From the NCBI RefSeq assembly GCF_000236165.1, contig NZ_CM001373.1, positions 1,440,777 through 1,504,776 on the forward strand: a stretch of DNA of 64,000 nucleotides, written 5' to 3'. Source of the DNA: Fluoribacter dumoffii NY 23. GTDB lineage: Bacteria; Pseudomonadota; Gammaproteobacteria; Legionellales; Legionellaceae. The translations under genes and the position numbers were made by a program. Positions within the stretch are counted from its first letter, which is position 1, and every line of letters begins with the position of its first letter. Under the pieces are notes generated by a model that ran no database searches, had not been told where the DNA came from, and saw nothing but the letters and a program-made list of their open reading frames with translations. Shown here piece by piece: positions 29,344-37,377 of this stretch.

Positions 29344-29679
29344 TCATTTAGGGCGGTTATTGGAATCATTAGGCATGATTTCGTCAAATATCGCAGCTCC
29401 ACCAACGGCGATATTGGCTAAAGCATTTTGAATTTCTGTACTTTTATCGCCGGTAGCCCTACCAAAAAAAGTATTCATATTATTTATGCCATTCTCAACT
29501 GCTCTTCGATTTTTACCAATTTCATGGGCACCATATAAAAATACCCCCGTCCCGGCAATCGCTATGGACAAACCTAACTTAGAGTCGATCCAGTAAAATG
29601 GAGCTAAAATCATATTTCCCAAGGCAAGTAGTGCAGTCGTTTTTCCAGCATCGTCAGTATTTATTTTAGCTTGTGACAT
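29344..29679 (-). CDS. Small membrane protein, first of a paralogous pair (111 aa)
   Basis: Unrecognised. A polar N-terminus (SQAKINTDDAGKT) precedes ALLALGNMILAPFYWIDSKL and a second hydrophobic stretch (GLSIAIAGTGVFLYGAHEIG), then an amphipathic part and the motif VGGAAIFDEIMP. AAGGAAC lies five bases before the ATG, a good ribosome site. The upstream member of a two-gene unit with the paralogue. Gly/Ala-rich helices with a short polar tail are seen in small membrane-perturbing or toxin-like peptides as well as in structural membrane proteins; I cannot choose between these. It is divergent from the large effector-like gene. Confidence 0.7.
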   Translation of the reverse strand: MSQAKINTDDAGKTTALLALGNMILAPFYWIDSKLGLSIAIAGTGVFLYGAHEIGKNRRAVENGINNMNTFFGRATGDKSTEIQNALANIAVGGAAIFDEIMPNDSNNRPK

Positions 29680-29880
29680 ATCAAGTTCCTTCTGATAGTT
29701 AGTTTAATACAGACTATTTGAGTGCTAATAAAATTGCAAGTCTAAATTTAAATACACCATTAGTGAAAAATAAAATCAAACTTCCAAAGTTTTATTTTCC
29801 AAGTAGTTCACTGCTGCAAAAGACGATGGTACTCCAGTTAACAAGCATTTTTGGCATGGACATTTTTAAATCATTGTGAA

Positions 29881-29909
29881 TTGAATCAAATTAGTATGCC
29901 CCTTATAAT
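29881..29909 (+). promoter_or_regulatory. Sigma-70 type promoter of the C58-like effector gene
   Basis: TTGAAT at 29881-29886 and TATAAT at 29904-29909 are 17 bases apart. The predicted start near 29916 lies downstream of the alternative ATG at 29851, and this decides the true start at 29941. Confidence 0.75.
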
Positions 29910-29940
29910 CACAAAAATCAAAATAACGAGGGGTTCGGCT

Positions 29941-32900
29941 ATGCCTAATCAAGGCAAAATTATAAGCGCAGTTAACGTTTGTCTAAAACAAAAAAAGAAT
30001 ATTGATTTTGTTCTGAACAAAAAGGGAATATGTGCCGCCCTAGCGGCGTTACATCTTAAATACACTGCAGAAAATAAAAGGGACGTATTTTTTAATTTGC
30101 TTGAACAATTGGCCGCTCTGCCCAGCACTTATCGTATAGGCGATAATCATGCCATTGATAATTTCATTATAAAAATCGAAAAGACTTTCCGTGCTGATGA
30201 ATACAGCCATTATGAAATCCTGCAATGTGATGTTGAAAAACTCCTGGATATTGGAAATAAGCCACTAAAAAATGAACTCAATTTAGGTCTCATAACAAGT
30301 GAGTCGAACTGGAAAGAACTCTTCAAGAAAATTACCCGCAATAATCGATCCTATTTAGTTTGCAGTCATAACCATGCAATCTCTGTATCTTTCGAAAATG
30401 GAAAATATATTGTTTATGATCCGAACTACAATAGAAGATTAAAAGAGTTCGATGGAGTTGAGGAATTAGTTAAAGAGATTAAAGATTGTTTTGATTATAA
30501 GGAGGATTCTTTTGGATTAGTTGTCCGCGCATTCTCTCATCCTAAAGCAGTCCCCGAGAACTACCCCTCTCACGAAGAGTTACATCAAATTGCCTTTTCC
30601 AGCGCACCCGATTCCCAATCAAGTTTTTTTGCTGCCATGGCAAACGATATCGATATGCTGAGGCTCTTATTTAAGCAAAATAAAATAGATTACACCATTT
30701 TAGCAAAAGAATATTTTCGTTCTGAATTTAATGACCTCTTACTGCAACAGCCTAAATCCTTAACTTTAAAAAATGCGATATTAAAAGGCATTTTTGTCAC
30801 TTTGCTTGCTGGAAATCACAAGGAAGGGGAAAAGCTGTTTGAACATTACCTGCAGACCTTTACTGCAACTGAGGATCTCAGTGATCTAAAAAAACAACTG
30901 CAACTTTTTTTTGACGAACCCGTACAAACCTACGGGTTGTTAATGAAAAAAGAAGCCGATTTCAGTAAGTTATTAACCTGGTGCGAGGAATTAAATTTTT
31001 CGCAAGAGCCCAAAAATCAAACTACTTGCAACCACCTGCAATTACTGACTTTTGTTACACAGGAAGTAAATCCATATCTTATCGAGCAATTTTTAAATAA
31101 GCTAACTCCTGAACAACTAATTAAACAAATTCAATGTGCTGCCATAGTTAACCAACATCATATTTTAAATTTATTACTCACTCATTTAAACAAGAACAGC
31201 ATTAATCCCAAATTATTTCCCTGTATTTTCAATAAAGAAGTAGTCGAAAATATAAATGCGATTACTTTGAAAAAACTGCTTGAAAAAGGTTTTAATGTAG
31301 CAACCCACGATCCGGATTTGCTTACTCTATGCATGCAGCGTCATGATAGGAAGATTTGCGAAGTTTATGCTCGGGCCTGGGCAGAACAAACCCTTCATCC
31401 GTCGCTTTGGCAGCACATCGATACTCGTGACTATCAATTAATAGATTTAAATACACTTCTAGGTTCATCAACTTTACTTAATGTGCTGGTTTTTCTGAGA
31501 AAATACGATCAGGTAAAAAATGCATGGAAAGATAATATTTCCGAAGAAACAATTAAAAATGCACTGGTTCTCGCAATTCTTAACGGCAATAAAGAAATGA
31601 GCCTGTTCTTGCAGGGAAAACTGATTGATAAGAAAAGTGCTCTTGAGCCAGAAACATTGGATTTTCTTTATCAAAAAGCACTCGAAGAAGAAGATTTATC
31701 CATTTTATCCACCCTTGTGCATCTAAATTACAATGTACTGCATAACACCAAGGATCTGCGTAAACTGTTCTTGTTGTGTTCTGATTATGAGGACTACTCA
31801 ATTTTTGAAAAATGTTTTGCAAAAGCAAGTCCTAAAATAAAACAGCTCATTTTAGAAACCAGTTTAAACAAAGGCACTACGCCTGTGCTGATGACTTGTG
31901 CAAAACAAGAACCTCAACTGTTCAGCAAGTACCTCTGTAGTTCAACCACAGCCCCAGGAAACCTGGTAAAACTCAATAGAGCCATTCCCAAGATTTCCCC
32001 TATCATGCTTTCGATGGAACAATTAAGTCCCACAGAGCAAAAAAAACTGGTCAAAGATAGTTTTAAGCAAAAACTTCCATTCCTGGCAAGAACCTTATGT
32101 CCTAAGATAACTTGGGAGAAAGAAGAGCTTGATGAATTCCTTAATGAACTCATCCAGGATAAAAATGAAAATGGAATCAAATTATTGCTGCAACTATTTC
32201 CCGTTTTAAAACAAAATCAAAAACTTATTCCTTTGCTGGCACAAAATAATCTACTCATCGCAATTGATTATATTCTGGAGAAAGAGAGCGTTGTGATTGA
32301 TCCCGATTTAACTGAGCAAATGTTCATTTGTGCTTTAGGCAGTAATAATAAAAATCTGGTTGCACGATTTTTACAACAAGAGCGGGTAACTCCTAAAACC
32401 CAACTTAAGGAATCACTTGCAGATTTACTTAAACAAGCCATAGAAAAAGGCAATGCTTCTGTTTTAGAACCATTTGTTGAATCCACCCATGATTTCGGTT
32501 TGGATTTTAAAGAATTATTTCTTTTTAGTTGTACCCAAAAACAAGAAAAAATAGCCAACCTGCTGCTTGCCAGAGCATTTACTTTAAGTCCTAATGAAAG
32601 AAAAGATGGGGTTAAGCAGCTCTTTGGGGAGCAGTCTCCATCCAGCCTGTTTGAAAAAGTCTATTTCCATGGGTATGGTCGGCTATACCAATTATTATTG
32701 AGGGCAAATATCCAAAATCCCCGCGCCTTTTTGCTGGATTCAATAAAAAACCCTGAGCAAGATCACGCATTCCAGAATACAGAGTTGTATTTATCGTCGC
32801 AGTTAAAACGAGCACTCAAAGAAAAAAACGAAGCGGTTTTTAATGCTTTATTTGCCCAAAGCGATCTTCCAGCTGAACCCAGTAAAAGTATTTTGGATTT

Positions 32901-34569
32901 TCTAAAGGATCCCATTCTCTTTGATAGTGTTTTCCCACTCCTGAAGAAAAAATACAGTCTGCAAAAACTGTTGAATGAAATTTTTAAACATACTGACTGG
33001 GAAACTTTGGCCAATCTTCTCGAAAAAACGCAGTGGGAAAATTTGGATCCCAGTCTCCACCATTCGGTACAAGAGCATGCTATGGTCATCGTCAAGGCTT
33101 ATCTTGAGAACCTAAAAGCACATTATGATAAAATTGATGTTCGTCCTCAGTTGTTTAAGCTCCTGGAAAGCAAAAATCCCTACATCCTGGCCCAACTTGC
33201 AATCCCCTATCGAGAAGAAATTCAAAAAACACTCGAAGAGATTGAGCTAAATATGGTGAAAAACCAGCTTGATTTAAATAATCAAATCTACCGTTATACG
33301 TTTAGTATTTTGCCATTCATGAAAGCGCTTGAGGAACTTGGTAAAATAGTTGAAGAATGCCAGCGAATCGTAAGTGAACAAGATATTAATCTTGAGGAAT
33401 CCATTGAAAATCATGAACTGATTAATCATTTGGCCCAAATAAAAATTATCCTGGCGGGCCAGGACATTTCTCCTGATTATCTGCAAGAAAACCATTATGA
33501 TCTCCTGGAGAAATTAATAGAAAATCCGCGATTTAAACAAGTATGCCAATTGGAGTTCAAGCTTTACAGCTTGCTAAGACAATTTCAAAAACCCCTTTCA
33601 GCACAAAGTGAAGTAATTCAAAAAGAATTCCATACCACAATAGAATTACTCAATGAAGCTTTGGAAGAAGCCAAATTACCCAGGAATTTCGTTTTACCTG
33701 ATATTCTACGCTTTTTAATTTCGGCCGAATTAGCTGAGGACAAGGGAAAATCCCAACCTCCCTCACCGGCTATAACTCATAAAGATGAGGATTATTCAGT
33801 TCCGCCGCAAACCCTGGAGGGGGCGGCGGTTAAAGCCCCAGAACCCGAAGAGAAATACCCTGGGCAAAAGGAAACAACTCAGCAAAACATAACCTTGCCC
33901 CAAATTTTTTCAAACTCGCCGCCAAAGAGTAGCGAGCGACTACTGACTCCGTCAGATGGTACCCCCTCCGATCTGGATAGATTGAAAAAGAAATGCATTA
34001 AAGCTCTGGATTATTACCTGATACATCGGGAGGAGCATTTAAGTTATTTTTCTTATTTCTTTGATTATTATCGAGGACAAACTCGGGCGCAGCATTATAA
34101 AAATTTAATTAATTCCGCTCAAACAGAACACGAATTAAATATTTTAGAATTCGCTATATTAATAAACCATGATGGAGCACAATTAAAAAAAGATTTCGCA
34201 GAACAACTGCAATTTAAAGATTTAGACACAGCTCAAGATCAGCTCATGGAGAATATCCAAGCCTACTTTACACGAAATGGACTCATTCAGTCAGATGGCT
34301 TATTTGACTGGAATAACCAATTATATGAGCTTATTAATTCGATCAACGAAAAAGTGAATCAAAATGACCAGTCTGCAACGGAATATTTATTTGGGGAAGA
34401 ATTGGCCGGCTTAGAAAAATTAGCTAAACCGCCAAGTAACCGGGAATCTTTTTCTTTTTTCAAGCCCGATAAACAGAGTTCAATATCCCGTTTTTTACAA
34501 TGGATAACAAGCTGGTTTGATTATGGTCATTCCTCTTCCGAAGAGCAAGAAAACGTTATGTCTTTATAA
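29941..34569 (+). CDS. Large candidate Dot/Icm effector with YopT-like (C58) cysteine protease domain
   Basis: A 1542-residue soluble protein without signal peptide. The first 200 residues match the C58 (YopT/AvrPphB) papain-like pattern: NKKGICAAL with Cys31, NHAISV with His145 and GKYIVYDPNYN with Asp160. The spacings of 114 and 15 residues are close to those of YopT (119 and 16). Residues 230-1000 are helical repeats of ankyrin-like or solenoid type (AIEKGNASVLEPFVE, LGSNNKNLVARFLQQ). A Pro/Glu-rich linker (about 1267-1340) leads to a helical C-terminal module. The end SSSEEQENVMSL is Glu-rich, as in Dot/Icm secretion signals. GAGGGG and the promoter at 29881 support the ATG at 29941. Host target unknown. 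Confidence 0.8.
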   Translation: MPNQGKIISAVNVCLKQKKNIDFVLNKKGICAALAALHLKYTAENKRDVFFNLLEQLAALPSTYRIGDNHAIDNFIIKIEKTFRADEYSHYEILQCDVEKLLDIGNKPLKNELNLGLITSESNWKELFKKITRNNRSYLVCSHNHAISVSFENGKYIVYDPNYNRRLKEFDGVEELVKEIKDCFDYKEDSFGLVVRAFSHPKAVPENYPSHEELHQIAFSSAPDSQSSFFAAMANDIDMLRLLFKQNKIDYTILAKEYFRSEFNDLLLQQPKSLTLKNAILKGIFVTLLAGNHKEGEKLFEHYLQTFTATEDLSDLKKQLQLFFDEPVQTYGLLMKKEADFSKLLTWCEELNFSQEPKNQTTCNHLQLLTFVTQEVNPYLIEQFLNKLTPEQLIKQIQCAAIVNQHHILNLLLTHLNKNSINPKLFPCIFNKEVVENINAITLKKLLEKGFNVATHDPDLLTLCMQRHDRKICEVYARAWAEQTLHPSLWQHIDTRDYQLIDLNTLLGSSTLLNVLVFLRKYDQVKNAWKDNISEETIKNALVLAILNGNKEMSLFLQGKLIDKKSALEPETLDFLYQKALEEEDLSILSTLVHLNYNVLHNTKDLRKLFLLCSDYEDYSIFEKCFAKASPKIKQLILETSLNKGTTPVLMTCAKQEPQLFSKYLCSSTTAPGNLVKLNRAIPKISPIMLSMEQLSPTEQKKLVKDSFKQKLPFLARTLCPKITWEKEELDEFLNELIQDKNENGIKLLLQLFPVLKQNQKLIPLLAQNNLLIAIDYILEKESVVIDPDLTEQMFICALGSNNKNLVARFLQQERVTPKTQLKESLADLLKQAIEKGNASVLEPFVESTHDFGLDFKELFLFSCTQKQEKIANLLLARAFTLSPNERKDGVKQLFGEQSPSSLFEKVYFHGYGRLYQLLLRANIQNPRAFLLDSIKNPEQDHAFQNTELYLSSQLKRALKEKNEAVFNALFAQSDLPAEPSKSILDFLKDPILFDSVFPLLKKKYSLQKLLNEIFKHTDWETLANLLEKTQWENLDPSLHHSVQEHAMVIVKAYLENLKAHYDKIDVRPQLFKLLESKNPYILAQLAIPYREEIQKTLEEIELNMVKNQLDLNNQIYRYTFSILPFMKALEELGKIVEECQRIVSEQDINLEESIENHELINHLAQIKIILAGQDISPDYLQENHYDLLEKLIENPRFKQVCQLEFKLYSLLRQFQKPLSAQSEVIQKEFHTTIELLNEALEEAKLPRNFVLPDILRFLISAELAEDKGKSQPPSPAITHKDEDYSVPPQTLEGAAVKAPEPEEKYPGQKETTQQNITLPQIFSNSPPKSSERLLTPSDGTPSDLDRLKKKCIKALDYYLIHREEHLSYFSYFFDYYRGQTRAQHYKNLINSAQTEHELNILEFAILINHDGAQLKKDFAEQLQFKDLDTAQDQLMENIQAYFTRNGLIQSDGLFDWNNQLYELINSINEKVNQNDQSATEYLFGEELAGLEKLAKPPSNRESFSFFKPDKQSSISRFLQWITSWFDYGHSSSEEQENVMSL

Positions 34570-34590
34570 CCCCCAACCTGGGGTTTTTTT
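34568..34590 (+). terminator. Rho-independent terminator overlapping the effector stop codon
   Basis: AACCCC at 34568-34573 pairs with GGGGTT at 34580-34585 around a 6-base loop, followed by a run of T. The stem begins inside the TAA stop. Confidence 0.85.
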
Positions 34591-34597
34591 ATCTTAA

Positions 34598-34623
34598 CCC
34601 GGATTAGCCATGCATAATCCGGG
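34598..34623. repeat. Short perfect palindrome CCCGGATTA / TAATCCGGG
   Basis: Nine-base arms at 34598-34606 and 34615-34623 around an 8-base loop, just beyond the terminator. The same GGATTA/TAATCC arms occur at 28951-28974. Confidence 0.5.
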
Positions 34624-34700
34624 CAATCGATCTGTTTAATTGAAGTACACTGCGCTAATGCTGGGTCCAGACTTAATATTCAGGTTGGAATTATGCTAGG

Positions 34701-35804
34701 ATGGGTATATTTTCTCTTTCATTGTTATGGCAAATGCAGAGCGTACTTAACCATTTTTTTCAAAAATATCCCAAAACAGAAGCCCCTTTTATGCATGAAC
34801 AATTAGCCGAGTGGAGAAACACCCGCCCCTTGGCAGGATTGCGGATCATCCACCATGTTCCTTTAGTGACAAATACTTTACTAAAAATAGCATGCCTGCT
34901 GGAGGCAGGAGCTGAAATTACAGTAACCAATCCTTCGGATTTTTGTTATGCACACCCACAGGCAGTTTCCTCTTTAAAAGAAGCAAAAATTCGCTATGTG
35001 GAAAATACGCGCTCACTTCACGGCGAATCTTTTGATCTTTATTTTGATTGCGGAGCACAGCTATATCAATTTCTGGGAAAACCCAAAGTTGGGGCAATCG
35101 AACTAACCGGTTCAGGGGATCGATTTTATAGCCAACAAACTCTTGATTTTCCAGTGATAAGCGTTGACCGTACTCTGACAAAACAACTGGAAACAGTTTT
35201 TGGATGCGCCGAAAGTAGCCAAATGGCTCTTAGTCAATTAACAGGAATTAATCCAATTGAGACCTCATGGGTGATTTTTGGTTTTGGAAAAATTGGTCGA
35301 GGACTTGCCTATTTTTGTGTTCAAAATAAAGTTCCCGTAGTTATCGTTGATCCCGATGCACATCAAAGAAATCTTGCGCGCAACCTGGGCATTAAAGCAA
35401 TAGATCCCCATGATTTTACTCAGCTTGAACGTGTCTTGATGGATGCCAATATAGTTATTACGGCAACGGGAAAAAAAGCGATAATGAATGATTACCCACA
35501 CTCCTGGTTCAGTGGTAAAATTCTTGCTAATTTAGGGGTTTATGATGAATTTGGCCCTCAATTTAGCGATGATGAAGTTTTAAATCATAAAATGCCCATT
35601 AATTTTATCCTGAATGACCCTACACCGATGAAATATATTGATCCCGAGTTTTACCTCCACAATCTTGCTGGGTTAACTCTTCTTAAAGAAAAAATAACGG
35701 CCGGTGTCCATGGAATCCCCTCATCTGTGGATCGAAATTTGCTTCAACGTTGGTGCGACTATCATTCATTTTCACTAGATACGATCAAAACCTGGCTTTA
35801 TTAA
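34701..35804 (+). CDS. Adenosylhomocysteinase-like NAD-binding protein
   Basis: A 367-residue protein with the two-domain fold of S-adenosylhomocysteine hydrolase. The N-terminal part (AGLRIIHHVPLVTNTLLKIA, then CLLEAGAEITVTNPSDF) resembles the substrate-domain opening of that enzyme. The NAD domain starts at about residue 190 with VIFGFGKIGRGLA, followed by VVIVDPDAHQRNLA and IVITATGKKAIM. It is shorter than true enzymes (about 430-470 residues) and lacks their C-terminal KYRY-type tail, so activity on adenosylhomocysteine is doubtful. The first ATG is used, with TGGAA upstream; a start 11 codons later is possible. It stands alone between terminator and MFS gene. Confidence 0.7.
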   Translation: MGIFSLSLLWQMQSVLNHFFQKYPKTEAPFMHEQLAEWRNTRPLAGLRIIHHVPLVTNTLLKIACLLEAGAEITVTNPSDFCYAHPQAVSSLKEAKIRYVENTRSLHGESFDLYFDCGAQLYQFLGKPKVGAIELTGSGDRFYSQQTLDFPVISVDRTLTKQLETVFGCAESSQMALSQLTGINPIETSWVIFGFGKIGRGLAYFCVQNKVPVVIVDPDAHQRNLARNLGIKAIDPHDFTQLERVLMDANIVITATGKKAIMNDYPHSWFSGKILANLGVYDEFGPQFSDDEVLNHKMPINFILNDPTPMKYIDPEFYLHNLAGLTLLKEKITAGVHGIPSSVDRNLLQRWCDYHSFSLDTIKTWLY

Positions 35805-35968
35805 TAAGATTGGGGATCTAATCAATTTTAAATCGCTACTACTGAATCACTTGCAAGAAAACTTGAAAATATTGCGGAAATTATGCAATCTGTTATTGAA
35901 CGTTTGCAGAAATTTGCAGACTCCCTGGTTTTATACTGAAACAGATTAAAACCAATTTATAAAATAAA

Positions 35969-35997
35969 TTTACACTTTGCCCATGATGCTATATATT
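35969..35997 (+). promoter_or_regulatory. Promoter of the MFS transporter gene
   Basis: TTTACA at 35969-35974 and TATATT at 35992-35997 are 17 bases apart. The transcript would start near 36004, supporting translation from the ATG at 36024 over the TTG at 36006. Confidence 0.5.
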
Positions 35998-36023
35998 CCG
36001 CCTTTTTGTCGAAAACTGAATTA

Positions 36024-37250
36024 ATGAATTTATCCACTGAAACATCTGCCAATAATTCCAAAAGAACAATCATATGGTTGGTCAGCGTATTCTTTCTATT
36101 ATTTCAATTTTTTTTGCAATTATCCTCAGGAATTATTATTGGCGCGATAATGCATGAGCAAAAACTCACTGCATTTACAGCTGGCCTATTAAGCAGTGCC
36201 TTTTATTATGTCTATACTACGATGCAAATTCCCGTCGGCCTTCTCTTTGACAGGTACAATACGCGAACACTGCTGTCCTTAAACGCCTTATTGTGTGCAG
36301 TGGGATGTTTTATCTTTGCTACTGGATATAACTTATTTTTACTATTTCTTGGGCGTTTAATAATTGGCGGTGGCTCTGCTTTTGCTTTCGTTGGTATGAC
36401 CCGGGTATTACGCCAACATTTTCCCCTGAAACAATATGCTTTTATGATTGGGCTTACAGAAACCCTGGGATTTACTGTAACTGTAATTAGCATGATTGGC
36501 ATGGGTTCACAAATAACCCGCATCAGTTGGCATTATTTCCTTGCCGGTGCCGGGGTCATTGGGCTTTTAATCGCCTTTCTTTGCGCAAATTGTATTCCCA
36601 ACAACAGGCCAGTAATCAGTGACCATCATCAATACAAAAAACATTTACTACTCATGCTGAAAAATAAATTGGTATGGATGAACGGATTGTTTGTAGGCTT
36701 GGAATTTTCAGTGATTACTGTTTTTGCGGCAATGTGGGCTGTTCCTTTTCTCCAGTTAAAACTGGAGTGCTCAATAGAAACGGCGAGTATTCTCACCTCG
36801 ATGATTTTACTGGGAGCAGGGTTAAGCTGCCCTATCTACGGCTGGCTGTCTATCAATCTCCCAAAACGCAAACCCCTAATTCATATTTCCTGCTTTTCAA
36901 CCGCCATTTTATTCATCCTTGTTCTTTATTCACCTAATAATCATCTGCTCCTGACCGGCTCTTTATTGTTTGCGATTGGACTGTGTTGCGGCGCCTACAT
37001 GCTTGCCTTTACCATTGCCAATGAGCTGGCTCCAGAAGAATCACTCTCTGCATGTACAGGATTCACCAATACTTTGGCCATGGCTACCGCGCCTCTATTA
37101 CAACCCTTCATTGGTTATTTGCTGGATTACTCTAAAGGCAGTACCACCCTACATACTCTTACTGATTATCAACATACCCTTTTAATTATTCCTGCGGCAC
37201 TGGTTATCGCCAGTGCTCTATCTCAATTTCTTCCAGAAAAAGAGATGTAA
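36024..37250 (+). CDS. Major facilitator superfamily transporter
   Basis: A 408-residue, 12-segment MFS carrier of the inner membrane. The first segment is IIWLVSVFFLLFQFFLQLSS. The MFS loop 2-3 signature is GLLFDRYNTRTLL, and GRLIIGGGSAFAFVG is segment 4. A central cytoplasmic loop (NNRPVISDHHQYKKHLLLM) divides the halves. The shape recalls the Pht/nutrient transporters abundant in Legionella, but substrate residues cannot be read. An earlier TTG would add six residues; the promoter position favours the ATG. No accessory genes flank it, so context gives no substrate. Confidence 0.85.
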   Translation: MNLSTETSANNSKRTIIWLVSVFFLLFQFFLQLSSGIIIGAIMHEQKLTAFTAGLLSSAFYYVYTTMQIPVGLLFDRYNTRTLLSLNALLCAVGCFIFATGYNLFLLFLGRLIIGGGSAFAFVGMTRVLRQHFPLKQYAFMIGLTETLGFTVTVISMIGMGSQITRISWHYFLAGAGVIGLLIAFLCANCIPNNRPVISDHHQYKKHLLLMLKNKLVWMNGLFVGLEFSVITVFAAMWAVPFLQLKLECSIETASILTSMILLGAGLSCPIYGWLSINLPKRKPLIHISCFSTAILFILVLYSPNNHLLLTGSLLFAIGLCCGAYMLAFTIANELAPEESLSACTGFTNTLAMATAPLLQPFIGYLLDYSKGSTTLHTLTDYQHTLLIIPAALVIASALSQFLPEKEM

Positions 37251-37310
37251 TTATTAAAAGACCTCAATTTTTTAGCAAATCAGTGAAATCCTCCTAAGAT
37301 GCTGTTGCAG

Positions 37311-37343
37311 ATTAATAAAACCTTAATAATTTACCTATAAAAT
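37311..37343 (+). promoter_or_regulatory. PmrA-type box and promoter of the GDSL effector gene
   Basis: ATTAAT at 37311-37316 and CTTAAT at 37322-37327 are repeated with an 11-base period, the arrangement of the Legionella PmrA site (TTAAT direct repeat). A -10 candidate TAAAAT lies ten bases further at 37338-37343. The same repeat period and the same ten-base gap occur upstream of the gene at 59549. Confidence 0.65.
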
Positions 37344-37377
37344 ATCAAATATTGTTCAGTGTGTGTAAGTATTTTGT

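Noticed and set aside
30000-34500. Several open frames on the opposite strand of the large effector gene
   Set aside because: They have no ribosome sites, no protein-like composition and lie within a strongly coding frame.
35805-36023. tRNA or small RNA gene in the gap before the MFS gene
   Set aside because: No cloverleaf or TTCAANNC T-loop signature; only a 7-bp GGTTTTA/TAAAACC hairpin without a T-run.
37322-37338. CTTAAT-N5-ACCTAT as an alternative PmrA box
   Set aside because: The second half matches poorly; the repeat ATTAAT-N5-CTTAAT eleven bases earlier is far better and leaves room for the -10.
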